Source: Erigeron canadensis
Lineage: Eukaryota > Streptophyta > Magnoliopsida > Asterales > Asteraceae
Direction of reading: 5' to 3'
DNA length: 64,000 nt
NCBI RefSeq assembly: GCF_010389155.1
Contig: NC_057761.1
Location: forward strand, 6,326,501-6,390,500
The translations under genes and the position numbers were made by a program. Below, one piece after another: positions 23,054 through 34,700 of this stretch. The notes under the pieces were generated by a model, which saw nothing but the letters and a program-made list of their open reading frames with translations, did no database searches and had not been told where the DNA came from. Numbering within the stretch: the first letter of the stretch is position 1; every line of letters starts with the position of its first letter.

Positions 23054-23229
23054 GTGGGGTTGACCGTTGACCTGGTGGTGTTACCCAATGCCATTATTTA
23101 ATCTGTTGATAACTATTGACAAGTTAACGTTTAAAAGTCTAGATGCGAATCTATGTTTTATGGTTATCCGCGGCTAACGGTCGGTCGGGTATAACGCTAC
23201 TTAAAAGTAAAAACAGAAAAAATGGTGCT

Positions 23230-23554
23230 TCCTCGATAATATAGTTATTGACGGCTGGTGAAGTGGGTTTGGATTTGATAAAACCCAGGGTTTAAGAAAA
23301 GAAAACACTACCCAAAAGCCCTCTTCTTCATCCATCTAGCCCATCTAGCCGGCCACATCCCCTCTCACGGTAATTCTCTTCTTTGAAATCTTTTTTCTAT
23401 TCATATTATTATGTTCATTGTTCTTCTGTATATCCTGTAATCATTGCTTTTATATCTTATATCCATTTTCCCCATTAATTCCCATTTTTTAAAATTATTA
23501 TATCCATTTTTTTTTTTATCTTAATCATTAGGTTTGATTGTTTTTATTGTTTAG
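23230..23554 (+). promoter_or_regulatory. mTERF 5' region and 5' UTR intron
   Basis: The sequence after the transposon edge is followed by a CT-rich leader (CCCTCTTCTTCATCCATC) and CTCACG|GTAATT, a plausible donor at 23370, with a pyrimidine-rich acceptor TTGTTTAG at 23554, five bases before the start codon. A second possible acceptor lies at about 23530. The insertion edge at about 23.2 kb leaves at most about 100-150 bp of visible native promoter. Confidence 0.5.
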
Positions 23555-23558
23555 GCTT

Positions 23559-26500
23559 ATGTCTAAGCTCACGTCCACAACAATAGTAGATATGTCGGCG
23601 CCTTTTCAGGCTCCTAGAAATTGGATGGCCACACCGGGTGTTCACTCTCGTCGCCATTGTTTCTTATTGTCATTTCCGGTTCATTTGGTTTGTCCTTGGT
23701 TTAGTAACACACGGGTCGTTGATTATTTTTACAAACAATCACCACAACGTCTGTTATTGTGTTCATCTCATGTTTCTCCTAGTATTGAAGATAGTTATGA
23801 AGATGATGAAAAGCAGAAAAGAGCGGCGGCGATAGAGGCTGTATCGGATATTCTGCAGGAAAATGGAGTTTTGAAGGAGGAGTCAATGGAAATCGCAATG
23901 AAATCACCAAAGTATTTGGAAATGTTGATGGATGGTGTTGGCGAGTTGGATGAAATTCTACAATCGACCTCTTCGTCGTCTTCATCTATTATAAGTATTC
24001 CGAGTTACAAGAAAAAGGTTTTTGAAATGGGAAAACAGAAAGGGGACAAGGGTTTGGTTCCTGTTTTGGAGGGTATGGTGGGTCTTCCTCTGGCTTCTGC
24101 TATACATATAGCCCGTTATCTCTCTGCTAGTTCTAACACCCTTCCTAGTCTCCTTCAAAAGGTATTCTAGTTCTTCACTTAACTAATTTAAGATGTTACT
24201 CTTACTGTCCCCAAATAAGCATCCACAAAAAAATGCACATAGCTTAAGAAGTGTGATTTTAATGTGGTTTTAAATTTTTACGCTTTTTAGAATGTACATC
24301 ATTGGAATTTGTGTTTTTAGCTCTTGTAATATATCTAGGCATTAGTATATTTATGGGTAGAATGTGAAATTTGGTAACTAGTTTTGAAAGTAAACATTTA
24401 TCTTGAGATCAATTAAGATGGCTAGAGGGACAGTTATTTTGGAATGTCAAAATAAGACAATTCTAATGGGACGGAGGGAGTACTTCCAGTCATGGTTTTG
24501 GATTTTGGTCTTAACATGGGTCCAATGAATAAGTTAACTTCCAAAAGCTTATGTTTTATTAATTTGGATCCTTATTTTGGTTTGCCTTGAACTAATTGTA
24601 TGCAAATAAGTAGCTGGTAATGTTAATTTTACTTGGCATTTGCTTATAGATCAAGCATGTAAAGGAACTCTTATTTTCTGATGTGGATGGAAAACTGCCA
24701 ATTGCAAGGAGTGCTCGGCAAATGATGATGCACTTATCAGTATCTGTTGATGAGGATTTGCAGCAGACATTATCATTTCTTGAGAAGGTGATACTCTTAT
24801 GTTTTGGTTAACTCTGTCTTTTTCTTATAAAACGTCTGGTTGTTCGTGCTTGCTTTCCCACCTAATCTCTTTGTTAAATTCTGCCTGTCATGTAGATTCA
24901 AGCAAGACGTGGAGGTCTAGAGTTGCTGGGTTCTGGTGATGGGTCTTTCCGCTACTTGATTGAATCATTTCCTCGGCTTCTTTTGCTTTCTGTAGAATCC
25001 AATGTGAAACCGATGGTAGCTTTCCTTGAATATGTCGGAGTCTCTAAAGGTTGTATAAGAAATATCCTTTTGTTGTACCCTCCGATACTTTTCTATGACA
25101 TTGAGAAAGAGATCAAACCAAGACGGCAGGTTTTTGTGAAGGTATGATGATATCTGTAGCATTTTTTAAGTTGGCCTCCTTATGCTAACCGTCTTATATA
25201 GAGTGTAGGCTTTAGCAGTGATTCAATATGAAATATGCATATTTAATAAGTTCTAGTGTGTATTAGTTATTATGTTTAGCAAGTCCAGGTGAATCTACAA
25301 TAGGTTGAGGACATTTTGTATTGTGTTTTACATGATTCTTTATCAACCATCATCCTATTTTAATACATTGTATCCATGTTCACAGCAGCTTGAGAAAATT
25401 CTGTGTGGTTTTTTTTCTCTCTTTCTTCACACCCTCTCTTAATCTCCCTTGAAATTTACATGCACAAATTTAATCACTGTCAAAATCTACCAAAATTTTC
25501 TAAGTGCCGCTTCATATGAATTTGATACGTATGCAGGAGGGGTGGGGCTGGGCTGGGCTTCATAGGGTTAAGTGTTGCTTTTAATAATTGCTAATTATGT
25601 GTTCTCCAAGTTAGGGTTGTCCTATTTAAATAAGGCTTGTAGTCGCCGTGTTGGAGGTGTGGATTGAGTTTATTGTTATTTTACTATTTTAAACTTCTGG
25701 AGCTTCTGGTGCTTGAAACTAGCCTATCAATTTTACAGCCGACTTGCTTTGGCTTTATTTGTGTTTATTCTTCTACCTTGTGTGTGAATCTTGGTTGATA
25801 CACATCAATTGGTATCAGAGCCATAGATTTTGCAACCTGTTTGGATCTGAACGATGGGATCAAGAAAAATTGAGGCTATATTTGATCGTATTGATCAGAC
25901 CTTGGTCAGTATTGATCATACCTTAACAAGGCTTCATGAGCAGGAGAGGCTGAGTAGTGAGAAAGCTGAGGAACGCCATGCTGAAATTATGGCAATGCTC
26001 ATAATCTGATTCAACCGCAGGGGTTGGATGAAGATCAGATTAATGATGATTCTATCAAACCTACGGCTGTTGAAGCAAGTGACGAAGATGGCGGTGGTAC
26101 AAATGAGTTTATTGTTGTTAAATCGGATGTGGTGAAAGATATCGGTGAAAACTGTGGAGATGTTCGTGGTTGCCATTTGATAAACCACAACAAAGATGAG
26201 TTGGAAACAGATTATAAAGAACATCAGAAATCTGTTTTTGGAAGAGGGGAGGAGGCTGCTTATCCAAAGTTGGAAGAAATCTACAAGACGCCTGGGAAAG
26301 AAAATGGTGGGGCTGATGAAACAAGGATGATTTGTCTTCAGAAAAGCTATAAGAAAAATGTATTAGAAGATGAAGAATTCTGGTCAATAAAAGGCCTCAT
26401 AAGGCAAGACGTGCATTTATGTTTGACAACGTATGTGAAGATGCTGGTGAATACTCTTGGCTAGATGTTTTTTGGTTTCCACATCAAAAGATGGCACTTC

Positions 26501-29500
26501 ACATGATGCCATGGGATCCGGGAATCACTTGAAGAAATCTTTGAAGCCACACCTTGAGGACAAGGTGTGTTTCGCGGTGGGAAGTAGTGATACATATGCA
26601 GGAGGGGCTGGGCTGGGCTGGGCTTCATAGGGTTAAGTGTTGCTTTTAATAATTGTTAATTATGTGTTCTCCAAGTTAGGGTTGTCCTATTTAAATAAGG
26701 CTTGTAGTCACCGTGTTGGAGGTGCGGATTGAGTTTATAATTATTTTACTATTTTAAACTTCTGGAACTTCTGGTGCTCGAAACCAGCCTATCAATTTTA
26801 CAGCCGACTTGCTTTGGCTTTATTTGTGTTTATTCTTCTACTTTGTGTGTGAATCTTGGTTGATACACATCAGAATTAAACACATTGTTTTGGTTGTAAG
26901 AAGATAACTTCACTTTGTTGCTTTAAGAATGATTTATCATTCTTATTGCTGGCCAAGTAATGGTTTGTAAACTATACTTGACTTGACTTCATGATGCATA
27001 AAGTTTGCATTCTTCATCTCTTCTGCCATTAAGGTCACAACTATTTAAATTGCAATCCTCAATCTGTTGTCTACGATGTATAAACCGAATACTTGCTGCA
27101 TGTAACTCCTTCCATATTTTGTCGTTGCCTTCACATCACTACCAATTTGTAGGTGTATGGAGAAGATACGGAGTTCGGTAAGATGTTGTTGAAGTATCCC
27201 TGGATTCTTTCTACGAGCATCCAAAAAAATTATGAGCACATTTTTGCTTTCTTATGTGCAGAAAAGGTATGTACTATTGCAATTCCATGTACAGAATTGT
27301 GCTTCATTTTATAACTGTTCAGATCAAAGTTATATCCTTCGTTTTTATGTTAATCACACCATAGTTGTAAGTTGTTGGTCTAACTAGTTAATTGCTTGAA
27401 GTTGTAGCCTTGATTTTTTGTCTTGGTTCCCTGCTTTCACCTTGTGACTCCATCAGTTCACTCGAGTCTAGCTGCATCTTTCTGTGAAAATAATAAATTG
27501 GCGTCAACCAGTGTTGCTAGTTGTTCTACAAGCTTTACTGACCAGCCCTTAAAAAAAACTTGACTCAGTTCTGCAGTTCTGCTTGACAAGATTCTTATAG
27601 TTTGGGTATAATTTTGAGAAGCAATAATTCGTAAAAGAAATTCGCATTGCTTTATAAAATAAATTCGCTTCTAACTCCCTATCTTTGTTCAACCTTTGAA
27701 CATTTATCCAGACTCCAAATTTCAGCTTATGGTACCTTGTAACATCTCGTTTCGACTTGAATACTTTAAAATCCTAGAAATTAATGATAAGGCAAAATAA
27801 TTAGGTGACCGTGTCCTAATCTTCGTTCAAGTGTTCAATCTTGGAACTGCTATTCAGACTCCAAGTTCGGCTTTAGGTACCTTCTAACATCTCGTTTCGA
27901 CTTGATAATGATGTCTGTTATTGAAATTTTTGTCTGTCAATCTTGTTTGGTGTATCAAAACCACCAACTTTTGTTTGGTAGCCGCGTGTTGCAGCAGCTC
28001 TGGTTATAGTGCTTGAGATGTCGTAACGTTAAATTACTATCGTGTGTATATATCATTTGACATGATAGATGATGCCGTGACCAGAACGTTTTGAAAAACA
28101 GAAACATCATATGACATGATAGGTAAATGTACTAACAGAAACATGGTAAAAATATATAGAGTATATTTCAAAATTTTAAAACAATACAACCTAAAAACAT
28201 AATTTTTCCCTTCTGTATGTTTCAAACCATGACATTTTCCCCATTAACCACACTCTTGTTAAAACTCCTCATTCTTATGATAATGAATTGTATTTCTACT
28301 ATATACCAATCCAAAACAACTACTATTTCAATAAGAAAAATATATTGAGGCTCATAGCACTTCACTATAGCAGAACTACATAAAACACTAAGCCATTTTT
28401 GCCTTTGACTTTCAGAAATCAAACCTGCACATAAAACACCAAGCCATTTCTGCCTTTGACTTTCAGAAGTCAAACCTGCATAAATTGACCAAAATTCTGC
28501 ATTCATAACAATAATGTCTCCTAAAACAATCTAGCAATTCCGTACAATATCATTACATCACAGAAAGATTTCATGTTTAATACCCAAACTAATACCAACT
28601 ATCTCACTTACTCCTTTCCACAGTGTCACAAACCTTTGACTACTAAAATTCAGCACCAAATTGTATACAACTCTTACCCCAAAACCATCTAGCAAGCTTC
28701 TCAAAGTACCGCAGCCACAATACTTTTACAAAGGCATACTTAATAAGATTATTACCGACTGCAAAGGCAAAAATATAGTCCTAATAATCCAAAAAAAAAC
28801 CAAAAAACCAACCAAGCAAATGGAAACCAAAAAAATCAAAATCAACTCTGTAAACCCATAAGATACGACACAAAATGTGAGATTTACGTGTGTGATATTC
28901 ATATGACATTATAGAAGCAATGAAACATTTGTACAAACATAATTAAAACATAAGATACGACAAAAATGTGAGATGAACAAGAGATGGAACATTCGTACAA
29001 AACATATCAATAAGAGTACTTCAAAAACATGGACTGCATATATAGACTGAGTAATAGCCAAATTAAACATATCAAATTCACCCAATAACCCAAAATTTAA
29101 GTTAGGATACAAAGACTAACACATAGTAATATCCAAAATGTAAGTTAGGCAAGTCACGGGCTGTTGCTAAGCCAAATATTGTCATGTAATGAGTGAACAT
29201 ATGAAGAAGGCCCTTTCTTTTCTCGGTTCAATGAACAAAAATTACAAAGGAAAGTAGCACACATCCTAGTCTGCCTGATAGTTACAAAGTTGTTGGTGCC
29301 ATATTGGGTTCAGCCCATGGAAGCTTAAGAGGGTCTCAGGCTCCCGGCCTTTTCAAGGTTATCTCATGCCTTTCCTGCAATATTACCAAAGATTACAATG
29401 CCATCAGTTATGATAATTGTGACCCAACAATGCTAAGAAAAAAACCGTTTTAAAAATCATCATATTTTATATATCATTAGTTACGAGCTATCTAGAGCAG

Positions 29501-32155
29501 TAAAAAGACGACCTATATAACTGAAAATTACTTCATTGAAAGACAAATTGCACTTGTGACTGATTCATTTGGTTCATTTAGGTTCGACAATCTCTTTTCA
29601 TCTGATAAGCATTTAAAACTGCTGTCCATATGGGGACCATCAGATGCTGGACCAGGCTTGGTAGCATATGCATTTGCCCGTCTTCTCTTTAATTCTTCTT
29701 TCCATTTTCTCTTCCCAATCTCCACCCCATGATTTTTTGACAATCCAATAACCTTTACTTAGGAGAGAGGAGTTTGAGTGGTTTGCTAAATATATGAGAT
29801 GAAGATGATAGATCTGAATGGGGAGTGTATGAGAGAGAGAGAGAGATGAGTAGTATATTTTTCCTTTTTGAATTTGGAATGGCGATTGAAGAGAGAGAGG
29901 CGGGGTGGGAAAAGATAAGGAGTGTGTCTGAGAAGCTTTGTAGTGTGTGAAATTGTGAAATTTAAGACGGTTTCTAAGACAGTAGTGCATGAATGGCTTA
30001 TAACATCGTGCTTTTTTCCTTTGTACGCGTCTTAGTTTTGCACACACTACCGAAAGTACCCCTCTTATATGTTTATTAATATCGTGTATATATATATATA
30101 TGTATATAAATTTCTGCTTGTAGATGGAGAGAGGGTAACACTTGAATACGTTAAAATCATAGAAATTAATGATAAGGAAAAATAGTTATGTGTCCCTCTA
30201 CCCCCCACCACACACACACACACACACAGACATCATAGTTACTTGCAAAGGTGGTTTTTTTCAACCTGTTTTTTCGTCTGCTTTCATGGGTATGGGTATG
30301 GCTGTTTTCGTTGTTCTTAACCTTCTTTTTGGAAGCCTATCTATGAGAAGAAAAGTGCTGTGTATGACCACATTTTATAAATTATGATACCCTGCTCGGA
30401 TACTCCCAAGTTTTTTGATCATGCGACTTAGAAAGTTGTGACAACATTTCATGGCAGGTTCCGGAACGTAGCATTCATCGTGCTGTCAAGAGCTTGCCAC
30501 TTCTTTTAGGTTGTTCGGTTGGAAAACAGAAGTTGATGATTGATCAATTTCATGAATTAGGTGTCACAGAAAAGATGTTGCACAAAGTTATTTCAACTAG
30601 TCCTCAACTACTTATGCAGAAACCACGAGAATTTTCTCAGGTTGGTTATTCATTTCTCCATGGCCCTTTTTACCTTTCTTTTGTACTCGGAGGGCAAAGC
30701 GAGTAGTAGGATTGCAATCGTGTAAAATAGATTTTAACACTCTCCTTGAAGTTTCATCTACTACTTATATATAATGGTCCACATAATCAATCAGGCATGT
30801 ATTTTTTTTGAATTCAACCAGCCCCTACCAATAAGAAAACTTAAACACCCTCTTAGAAGACAACATTTGTGTCTTGGCACCATATTATATACAAGTCAAC
30901 TGATTGGTCCAACAGGTGGTTTTCTATCTAAAAGGTCTGGGACTTGAGGAAGAAAGTGTTGGAAGGATACTTGGCAGGTGTCCTGAGCTTTTCATGTCGA
31001 ACATAGACAAGACTCTCAAGAAGAAGGTTGAATTTCTTACTGAACTTGGTGTTTCTAAGAGCCATCTTCCTCGTGTAATCAGAAAGTACCCGGAGCTTCT
31101 TATATGTGATGTGAATAACTCTTTACATCCAAGGTAAGAATCTTTTGTTAAAATTAATGTCATAATTATGTCACAAGGTTTCGATGTTGGTCTTTGTTGG
31201 TAATGTTACATATTTACTTATTTGACAAATTATTTGTCATTTAGAAATTAAGAAATGGTCTTTTGTGTTTGACCGAGGAATCATGGAGTAGTGGAGCCTT
31301 ATTAGGACTTTAGGAGTAGTGGGTTACTGTTATTTATGTATGTTGTATTTTCAGTTTTTATGTAATCAGAAAGTTACCAAGAAATCCTTGTGTGTTCAAG
31401 TGTGTGAGCGTGTTTTCTGATACAACAATTGGTATCAGAGCCGGTGAGATTCAAGGCTGGTTTGAGAGTCCTTTTTAGAGAAAGAGAAACACTAACCAAC
31501 AAACTTGACCATTTGCAAGTTTATTTTCAGCACTAATTAAAATACTAAAACTACTATAATCAAAAACATAACCAAAATTCATGTGCATTATAATAATTAA
31601 TTTCAACATATTTAATGTTCAAGCATGTTATATAGCTCACTACCTTGTCATCTATGTCTGGAAAGGATTTGGAAAGTGAAGCTAGTGTCCTTTAACCATA
31701 AATTGTACCACTACTACACCTCGTACTAAACAAAGAATCGATATATAGGATTATTTACTGGAGCCAAAAGAGAAAACATACCATATCTGTGTCTATATAA
31801 ATATATAATATGTGCTAATTAGCACATGATTTATCGTTGCAGAATGGAGTACTTGTTGGAGATTGGTCTATCCAAGAGGGAAATTGCATTTATGATACGC
31901 AAATTCTCTCCATTGCTTGGCTACAGTATTGAAGAGGTTTTGAGACCTAAATATGAGTTTCTGGTGAACACAATGCAAAAGCCATTAGAAGAGGTGGTGG
32001 ACTATCCAAGATATTTTAGCTACTCACTGGAGAAGAAAATAAAGCCAAGATTTTGGGTGATCAGGAGTATGAATTGTGAGTGTAGCTTGAAAGACATGTT
32101 GGGTAAGAATGACGAAGAATTTGCAGCCGACTACATGAGTGTACCCTCTTCTTGA
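23559..32155 (+). CDS. mTERF-family organellar transcription termination/expression factor
   Basis: Seven coding exons, all GT-AG and in phase: 23559-24161, 24650-24787, 24896-25141, 27153-27266, 30458-30640, 30916-31133, 31843-32155; 1815 nt, 604 residues. Start is the ATG giving MSKLTSTTIVDMSAPFQAPR, just after a 5' UTR intron (23370-23554). The N terminus of about 70 residues is hydroxylated and basic, a likely chloroplast or mitochondrial transit peptide, then an acidic helix and about eight mTERF repeats. Clear repeats include FPRLLLLSVESNVKPMVAFL, LYPPILFYDIEKEIKPR, KYPWILSTSIQ, RCPELFMSNIDKTLKKKVEF, KYPELLICD, FSPLLGYSIEEVLRPKYEFL, YPRYFSYSLEKKIKPRFW. It should bind organellar nucleic acid. 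It resembles the MTERF2/EMB2219-like branch, but I do not assign the symbol. No stop or shift was found. Confidence 0.9.
24199..24480. mobile_element. Stowaway MITE in mTERF intron 1
   Basis: The right end GGGACGGAGGGAG is the diagnostic Stowaway terminus; the left end CTCTTACTGTCCC matches its complement at 10 of 13 positions. TA flanks both sides (24197-24198, 24481-24482), the Tc1/mariner-type duplication. 282 bp, no coding. Confidence 0.75.
25523..25807 (+). repeat. 5' LTR of mini retroelement
   Basis: 285 bp; differs from the 3' copy by a handful of substitutions (GTGGGGC/CTGGGCT near the start, AATTGCT/AATTGTT, CGCCGTG/CACCGTG), implying a fairly recent insertion. Confidence 0.92.
25854..26464 (+). 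pseudogene. Gag-like frame of the mini retroelement, frameshifted
   Basis: It starts MGSRKIEAIFDRIDQTLVSI, a short coiled-coil-like segment rich in Glu/Arg/Leu, then loses frame near 26000 where one base appears missing from a CTC-CAT context. The remainder (26024-26464) is an acidic, Lys/Glu-rich protein without a zinc knuckle. I cannot assign it to a known domain; position after the primer site suggests a gag relic. Confidence 0.5.
26588..26872 (+). repeat. 3' LTR of mini retroelement
   Basis: 285 bp, same length and ends as the 5' copy, directly followed by the GAATT duplication. Confidence 0.92.
28381..28482 (+). repeat. 51-bp tandem duplication
   Basis: Two adjacent copies beginning CATAAAACAC(T/C)AAGCCATT and ending AATCAAACCTGCA/AGTCAAACCTGCA, differing at about three positions. 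Confidence 0.85.
29285..29980 (-). pseudogene. Antisense gene-like fragment inside mTERF intron 4, unidentified
   Basis: On the minus strand, a leader with (CT)n near 29835-29850 is followed by an open stretch with KRKWKEELKRRRANAYATKP and SSFKCLSDEKRLSN, then a possible donor near 29510. A good acceptor (AATATTGCAG) at about 29376 precedes ERHEITLKRPGA and a stop. It looks like promoter/leader plus two exons of a small basic protein. No in-frame ATG starts the longer frame, so a captured gene piece is more likely than an active gene. I recognise no family. Confidence 0.35.
31330..31470 (+). mobile_element. LTR/primer-site fragment in mTERF intron 6
   Basis: TGATACAACA ends at 31427 and is directly followed by ATTGGTATCAGAGCC, the methionine-tRNA primer site seen in the intron 3 element. 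Upstream is U5-like sequence. No second LTR or coding part is present, so this is a scrap of a different LTR element. Confidence 0.6.
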
Positions 32156-32963
32156 ATGGAGGCCTGGAGGTCACTTTAATAGTTTATAAGAAATGAAATG
32201 TCTTCTGATACACAAGTCTCTTCTTCTGGATGAACTGGAATTACATTCCTGTATCATAATATGTGTATAATCTTATCACATAAGGATGCTCAGTTTTGTG
32301 AATTGAGTTCAAGAATCTCCAGTGTTTGAGGGGGAAAATTTTACTATGGAAGCCGAGTAAGACAGAATCATTGTTGAAACCACCAGTGTGGCATACTTTA
32401 GAAGCACGAGCTGACAGACATATAGAATAATGCCTCTCTGCCAAGTGGACGTCAAACAAGGTACATTTTCATTCCAGTTCTTGAGTCATGACCTTCCATT
32501 GTTCATTTTATGTTTCACTTGACAATTCCAGTTCTGAACATTCCATTATACTTCAGATTCTCGATTCTTGTGAAGCTGCTGGTAGAATGGGTGGAGCTCT
32601 AGCTTCTTAATCTGATTTGGTGTTTGTATAATCACCGCCTTACCGGATCTCATGTTTAATGGAAAGTTTGTTCAACTCACAGATATTTGTTCTTAAGAAA
32701 AGAACAAATGAAGAATATATGGGTGAACGGGTGCTTTCCCTACTGGCATGCAGGTGTATGTAGGAAGAATGCTTATAAGTATCAACAAACACTATTTCCT
32801 ATTCGGAATTAGAAAAGTTATATATAAAAAGAGCATGTCATGGAATAGGCAATAGTATGAGTTGAAAACTCTTTAGTTTGTCAGGTACTATATGGACTTG
32901 TCATTGCATTTAGTGACATGAAATATATCTTTCTATGGACTTGTGATTGCACTTAGTGGCATG
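32156..32963 (+). other. mTERF 3' region and spacer
   Basis: Presumed 3' UTR, then spacer. A 37-bp block TATGGACTTGT.ATTGCA.TTAGTG.CATGAAATAT is tandemly repeated at about 32890 and 32934, immediately before the copia insertion site. No other gene. Confidence 0.5.
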
Positions 32964-32968
32964 AAATA

Positions 32969-33732
32969 TGTTATTAATTTAGTGTAATTAAGGTATATGG
33001 TTATAACACTTGAAAATGGGTTTGGAGGTATGGAGTGTATACCCATCAAGTAAATGATATTTCTGACCCAAAAGTTTTGTAATAACTGATAGACATAACG
33101 TTTTTTTACATGAATTCTAAATGTGAAATTGCTAGCATGACATGATTGAAATTTACGTGTAGAAATTTGATAGAAGTACAAGTTTGAAAATGGAAAAGTG
33201 AATATGTAGGTAATTGTGTCTTGCTTTGATAAAGAACATAGACACATTATCTAAATTCTTATTCATATTTCCATTTTGTCAATTCACTATATAGTGAAAA
33301 GGAAAATCACAATCATGCTGTCAATTTCTATTTTTCATTTCACATGGAAAACTCATATATGATATTATATTATGTCATCAAACATATATGAAACTTTGCT
33401 ACCTTCTATAAATATGTCCATGCATAGACTGCATGGGATATGAGAAAAACATATACGTAAACTTTGATCTCTTTCGGTTATTAAATCCTTTGGGTGTCTC
33501 TTATAGAGAATTGATACGTGAGAAAATATATACAAAACACGAAATACTCTATAGCGAACGGGTTCTAGATTTCTGCCAAAATCTAGAACATTACTCTTTG
33601 TATTATCCCAAAACAAAATTCGTGTAACCCAGACAGTTAGGGTCGAATTGTTGTTTTCGAAAAGTGATATCACGATACAAAGTGATATCCAGTTATTGAT
33701 TTCTTACCCTTGTAACTTGAATTTCCGCAACA
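32969..33732 (+). repeat. Copia 1 5' LTR
   Basis: 764 bp; differs from the 3' LTR at scattered sites (such as GATCTCTTTCGG versus GATCACTTTCAG), so the insertion is not brand new. Confidence 0.92.
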
Positions 33733-33760
33733 ATCGAAAACAACAATTTTACAGAAACCA

Positions 33761-34690
33761 ATGGCGTCTACGATGAAGCATATGACTGCTAATTTCTCCA
33801 AGCTCGATAAGTTTGTAGGAATGGATTTTCGTAGATGGCAAAGGAAGATGCACTTTCTCCTGACCACCATGAAGGTGGTTTATGTGCTGAGCACTCCTTG
33901 TCCAGTATATGGTGATGATGCTACTGTTGATCAAATTCGGAAAGGAGCAAATGGGAGAATGATGACTACATTGCTCGAGGATTAATCCTCAATGCTATAT
34001 CTGATGCTCTTTTTGAAATTTACCAAAACCATGCTTTTGTTAAAGGACTGTGGGACTCTTTAGAGACCAAGTATCTAAGGATGCCTCTAGTAAAACGTTC
34101 CTTGTGAGTAATTTTAATAATTACAAGATGGTCGATTCTAGACCGGTCATGGAACAATACAATGAGATCATTCACATACTTGGTCAATTCACACAACATA
34201 AAATGAATATGGATGAGACTATTCAAGTCTCTAGTATTATTGATAAACTCCCTCCGTCGTGGAAAGAATTTAAGCATTCTTTGAAACATAAGAAGGAGAA
34301 GTTAACTCTTGTTGAGTTGGGTAGTCATTTGCGTATTGAGGAATCTATCAGGGCGCATGATATCGACAAATCAAAAGGCAACAATGTTGCTGGCACGTCT
34401 TCAGTCAATATGGTGGAACATAAAAAAATCCACCGGATATAATGACAAGAAGGGGAAACGTAAACATCAAGAAGCTAACAAAGCTGGTCCAATAAGAAGT
34501 CTAGCTTGGCTTGTTGGAAGTGTGGCAAATCCGGACACTTGCAACGAGATTGCAGAGTTAATATTGGTAATAAAAATACCAATGGATCTGGTACAAGCGA
34601 TTCGGGAAATGGTTTTAACAACCAAAACTCGAAAGGTCAGTATATATATAATGATTGATTTCAGAATTATTATGTTTCATATATAACTGA
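33761..34690 (+). pseudogene. Copia 1 gag, frameshifted
   Basis: It starts MASTMKHMTANFSKLDKFVG, typical of copia gag, with FRRWQRKMHFLL, then shifts frame near 33945 (continuing WENDDYIARGLILNAISDAL in another frame). Another shift near 34080 leads to FNNYKMVDSRPVMEQYNEI and KLPPSWKEFKHSLKH. A zinc knuckle CWKCGKSGHLQRDC (Cys-x2-Cys-x4-His-x4-Cys) lies at about 34512-34553 in yet another frame. At least three disruptions. Confidence 0.85.
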
Positions 34691-34700
34691 GGCTTATTTT

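Larger units (their letters stand above)
17127..23198. mobile_element. Compound DNA transposon with two convergent transposase genes (boundaries approximate)
   Basis: Between about 17.13 and 23.20 kb lie a plus-strand Transposase_24 gene and a minus-strand FAR1/MULE-plus-OTU gene, convergent and about 0.3 kb apart. Near both outer edges is the palindrome CCCACTATTAGCGGCGACG..., twice on the left (17167, 17255) and once on the right (23018). Outermost AGCGCGTAACCCGA (17127) and AGCGTTATACCCGA (reverse strand, ending 23198) agree at 10 of 14 positions and may be decayed termini, but no target duplication is visible, so the exact limits are inference. CACTA-like palindromes fit an En/Spm element while the MULE protein fits Mutator; one superfamily may be nested in or fused with the other. 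Confidence 0.5.
25523..26872 (+). mobile_element. Mini LTR retroelement (TRIM/SMART-like) in mTERF intron 3
   Basis: Two 285-bp LTRs (25523-25807, 26588-26872) start TGATAC(G/A)TATGCAGG and end TTGATACACATCA. Flanking GAATT at 25518-25522 and 26873-26877 is a perfect 5-bp duplication. Primer site ATTGGTATCAGAGCC directly follows the first LTR; a purine tract (GCGGTGGGAAGTAG) precedes the second. The 0.78 kb interior has no pol, so it moved with help from another element. Total 1350 bp, in the sense orientation of the host gene, and mTERF exons on both sides remain in phase. Confidence 0.92.
27267..30457 (+). other. mTERF intron 4 (3.2 kb) with inserted sequences
   Basis: Contents: an imperfect direct repeat around 27705-27770 and 27840-27905 (shared CAGACTCCAA, GGTACCTT, TAACATCTCGTTTCGACTTG). 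A block CTTGAATAC.TTAAAATC followed by AGAAATTAATGATAAGG occurs at about 27757 and again at 30140, so the 2.4 kb between them may be insertion-derived. It also holds a 51-bp tandem pair at 28381-28482 and an antisense gene-like fragment at 29285-29980. The rest is unremarkable. Confidence 0.55.

Noticed and set aside
17127..23198. A 9-bp target duplication for the compound element
   Set aside because: Flanking 9-mers TATTTACGA and ACTTAAAAG do not match; no boundary claim was made on that basis.
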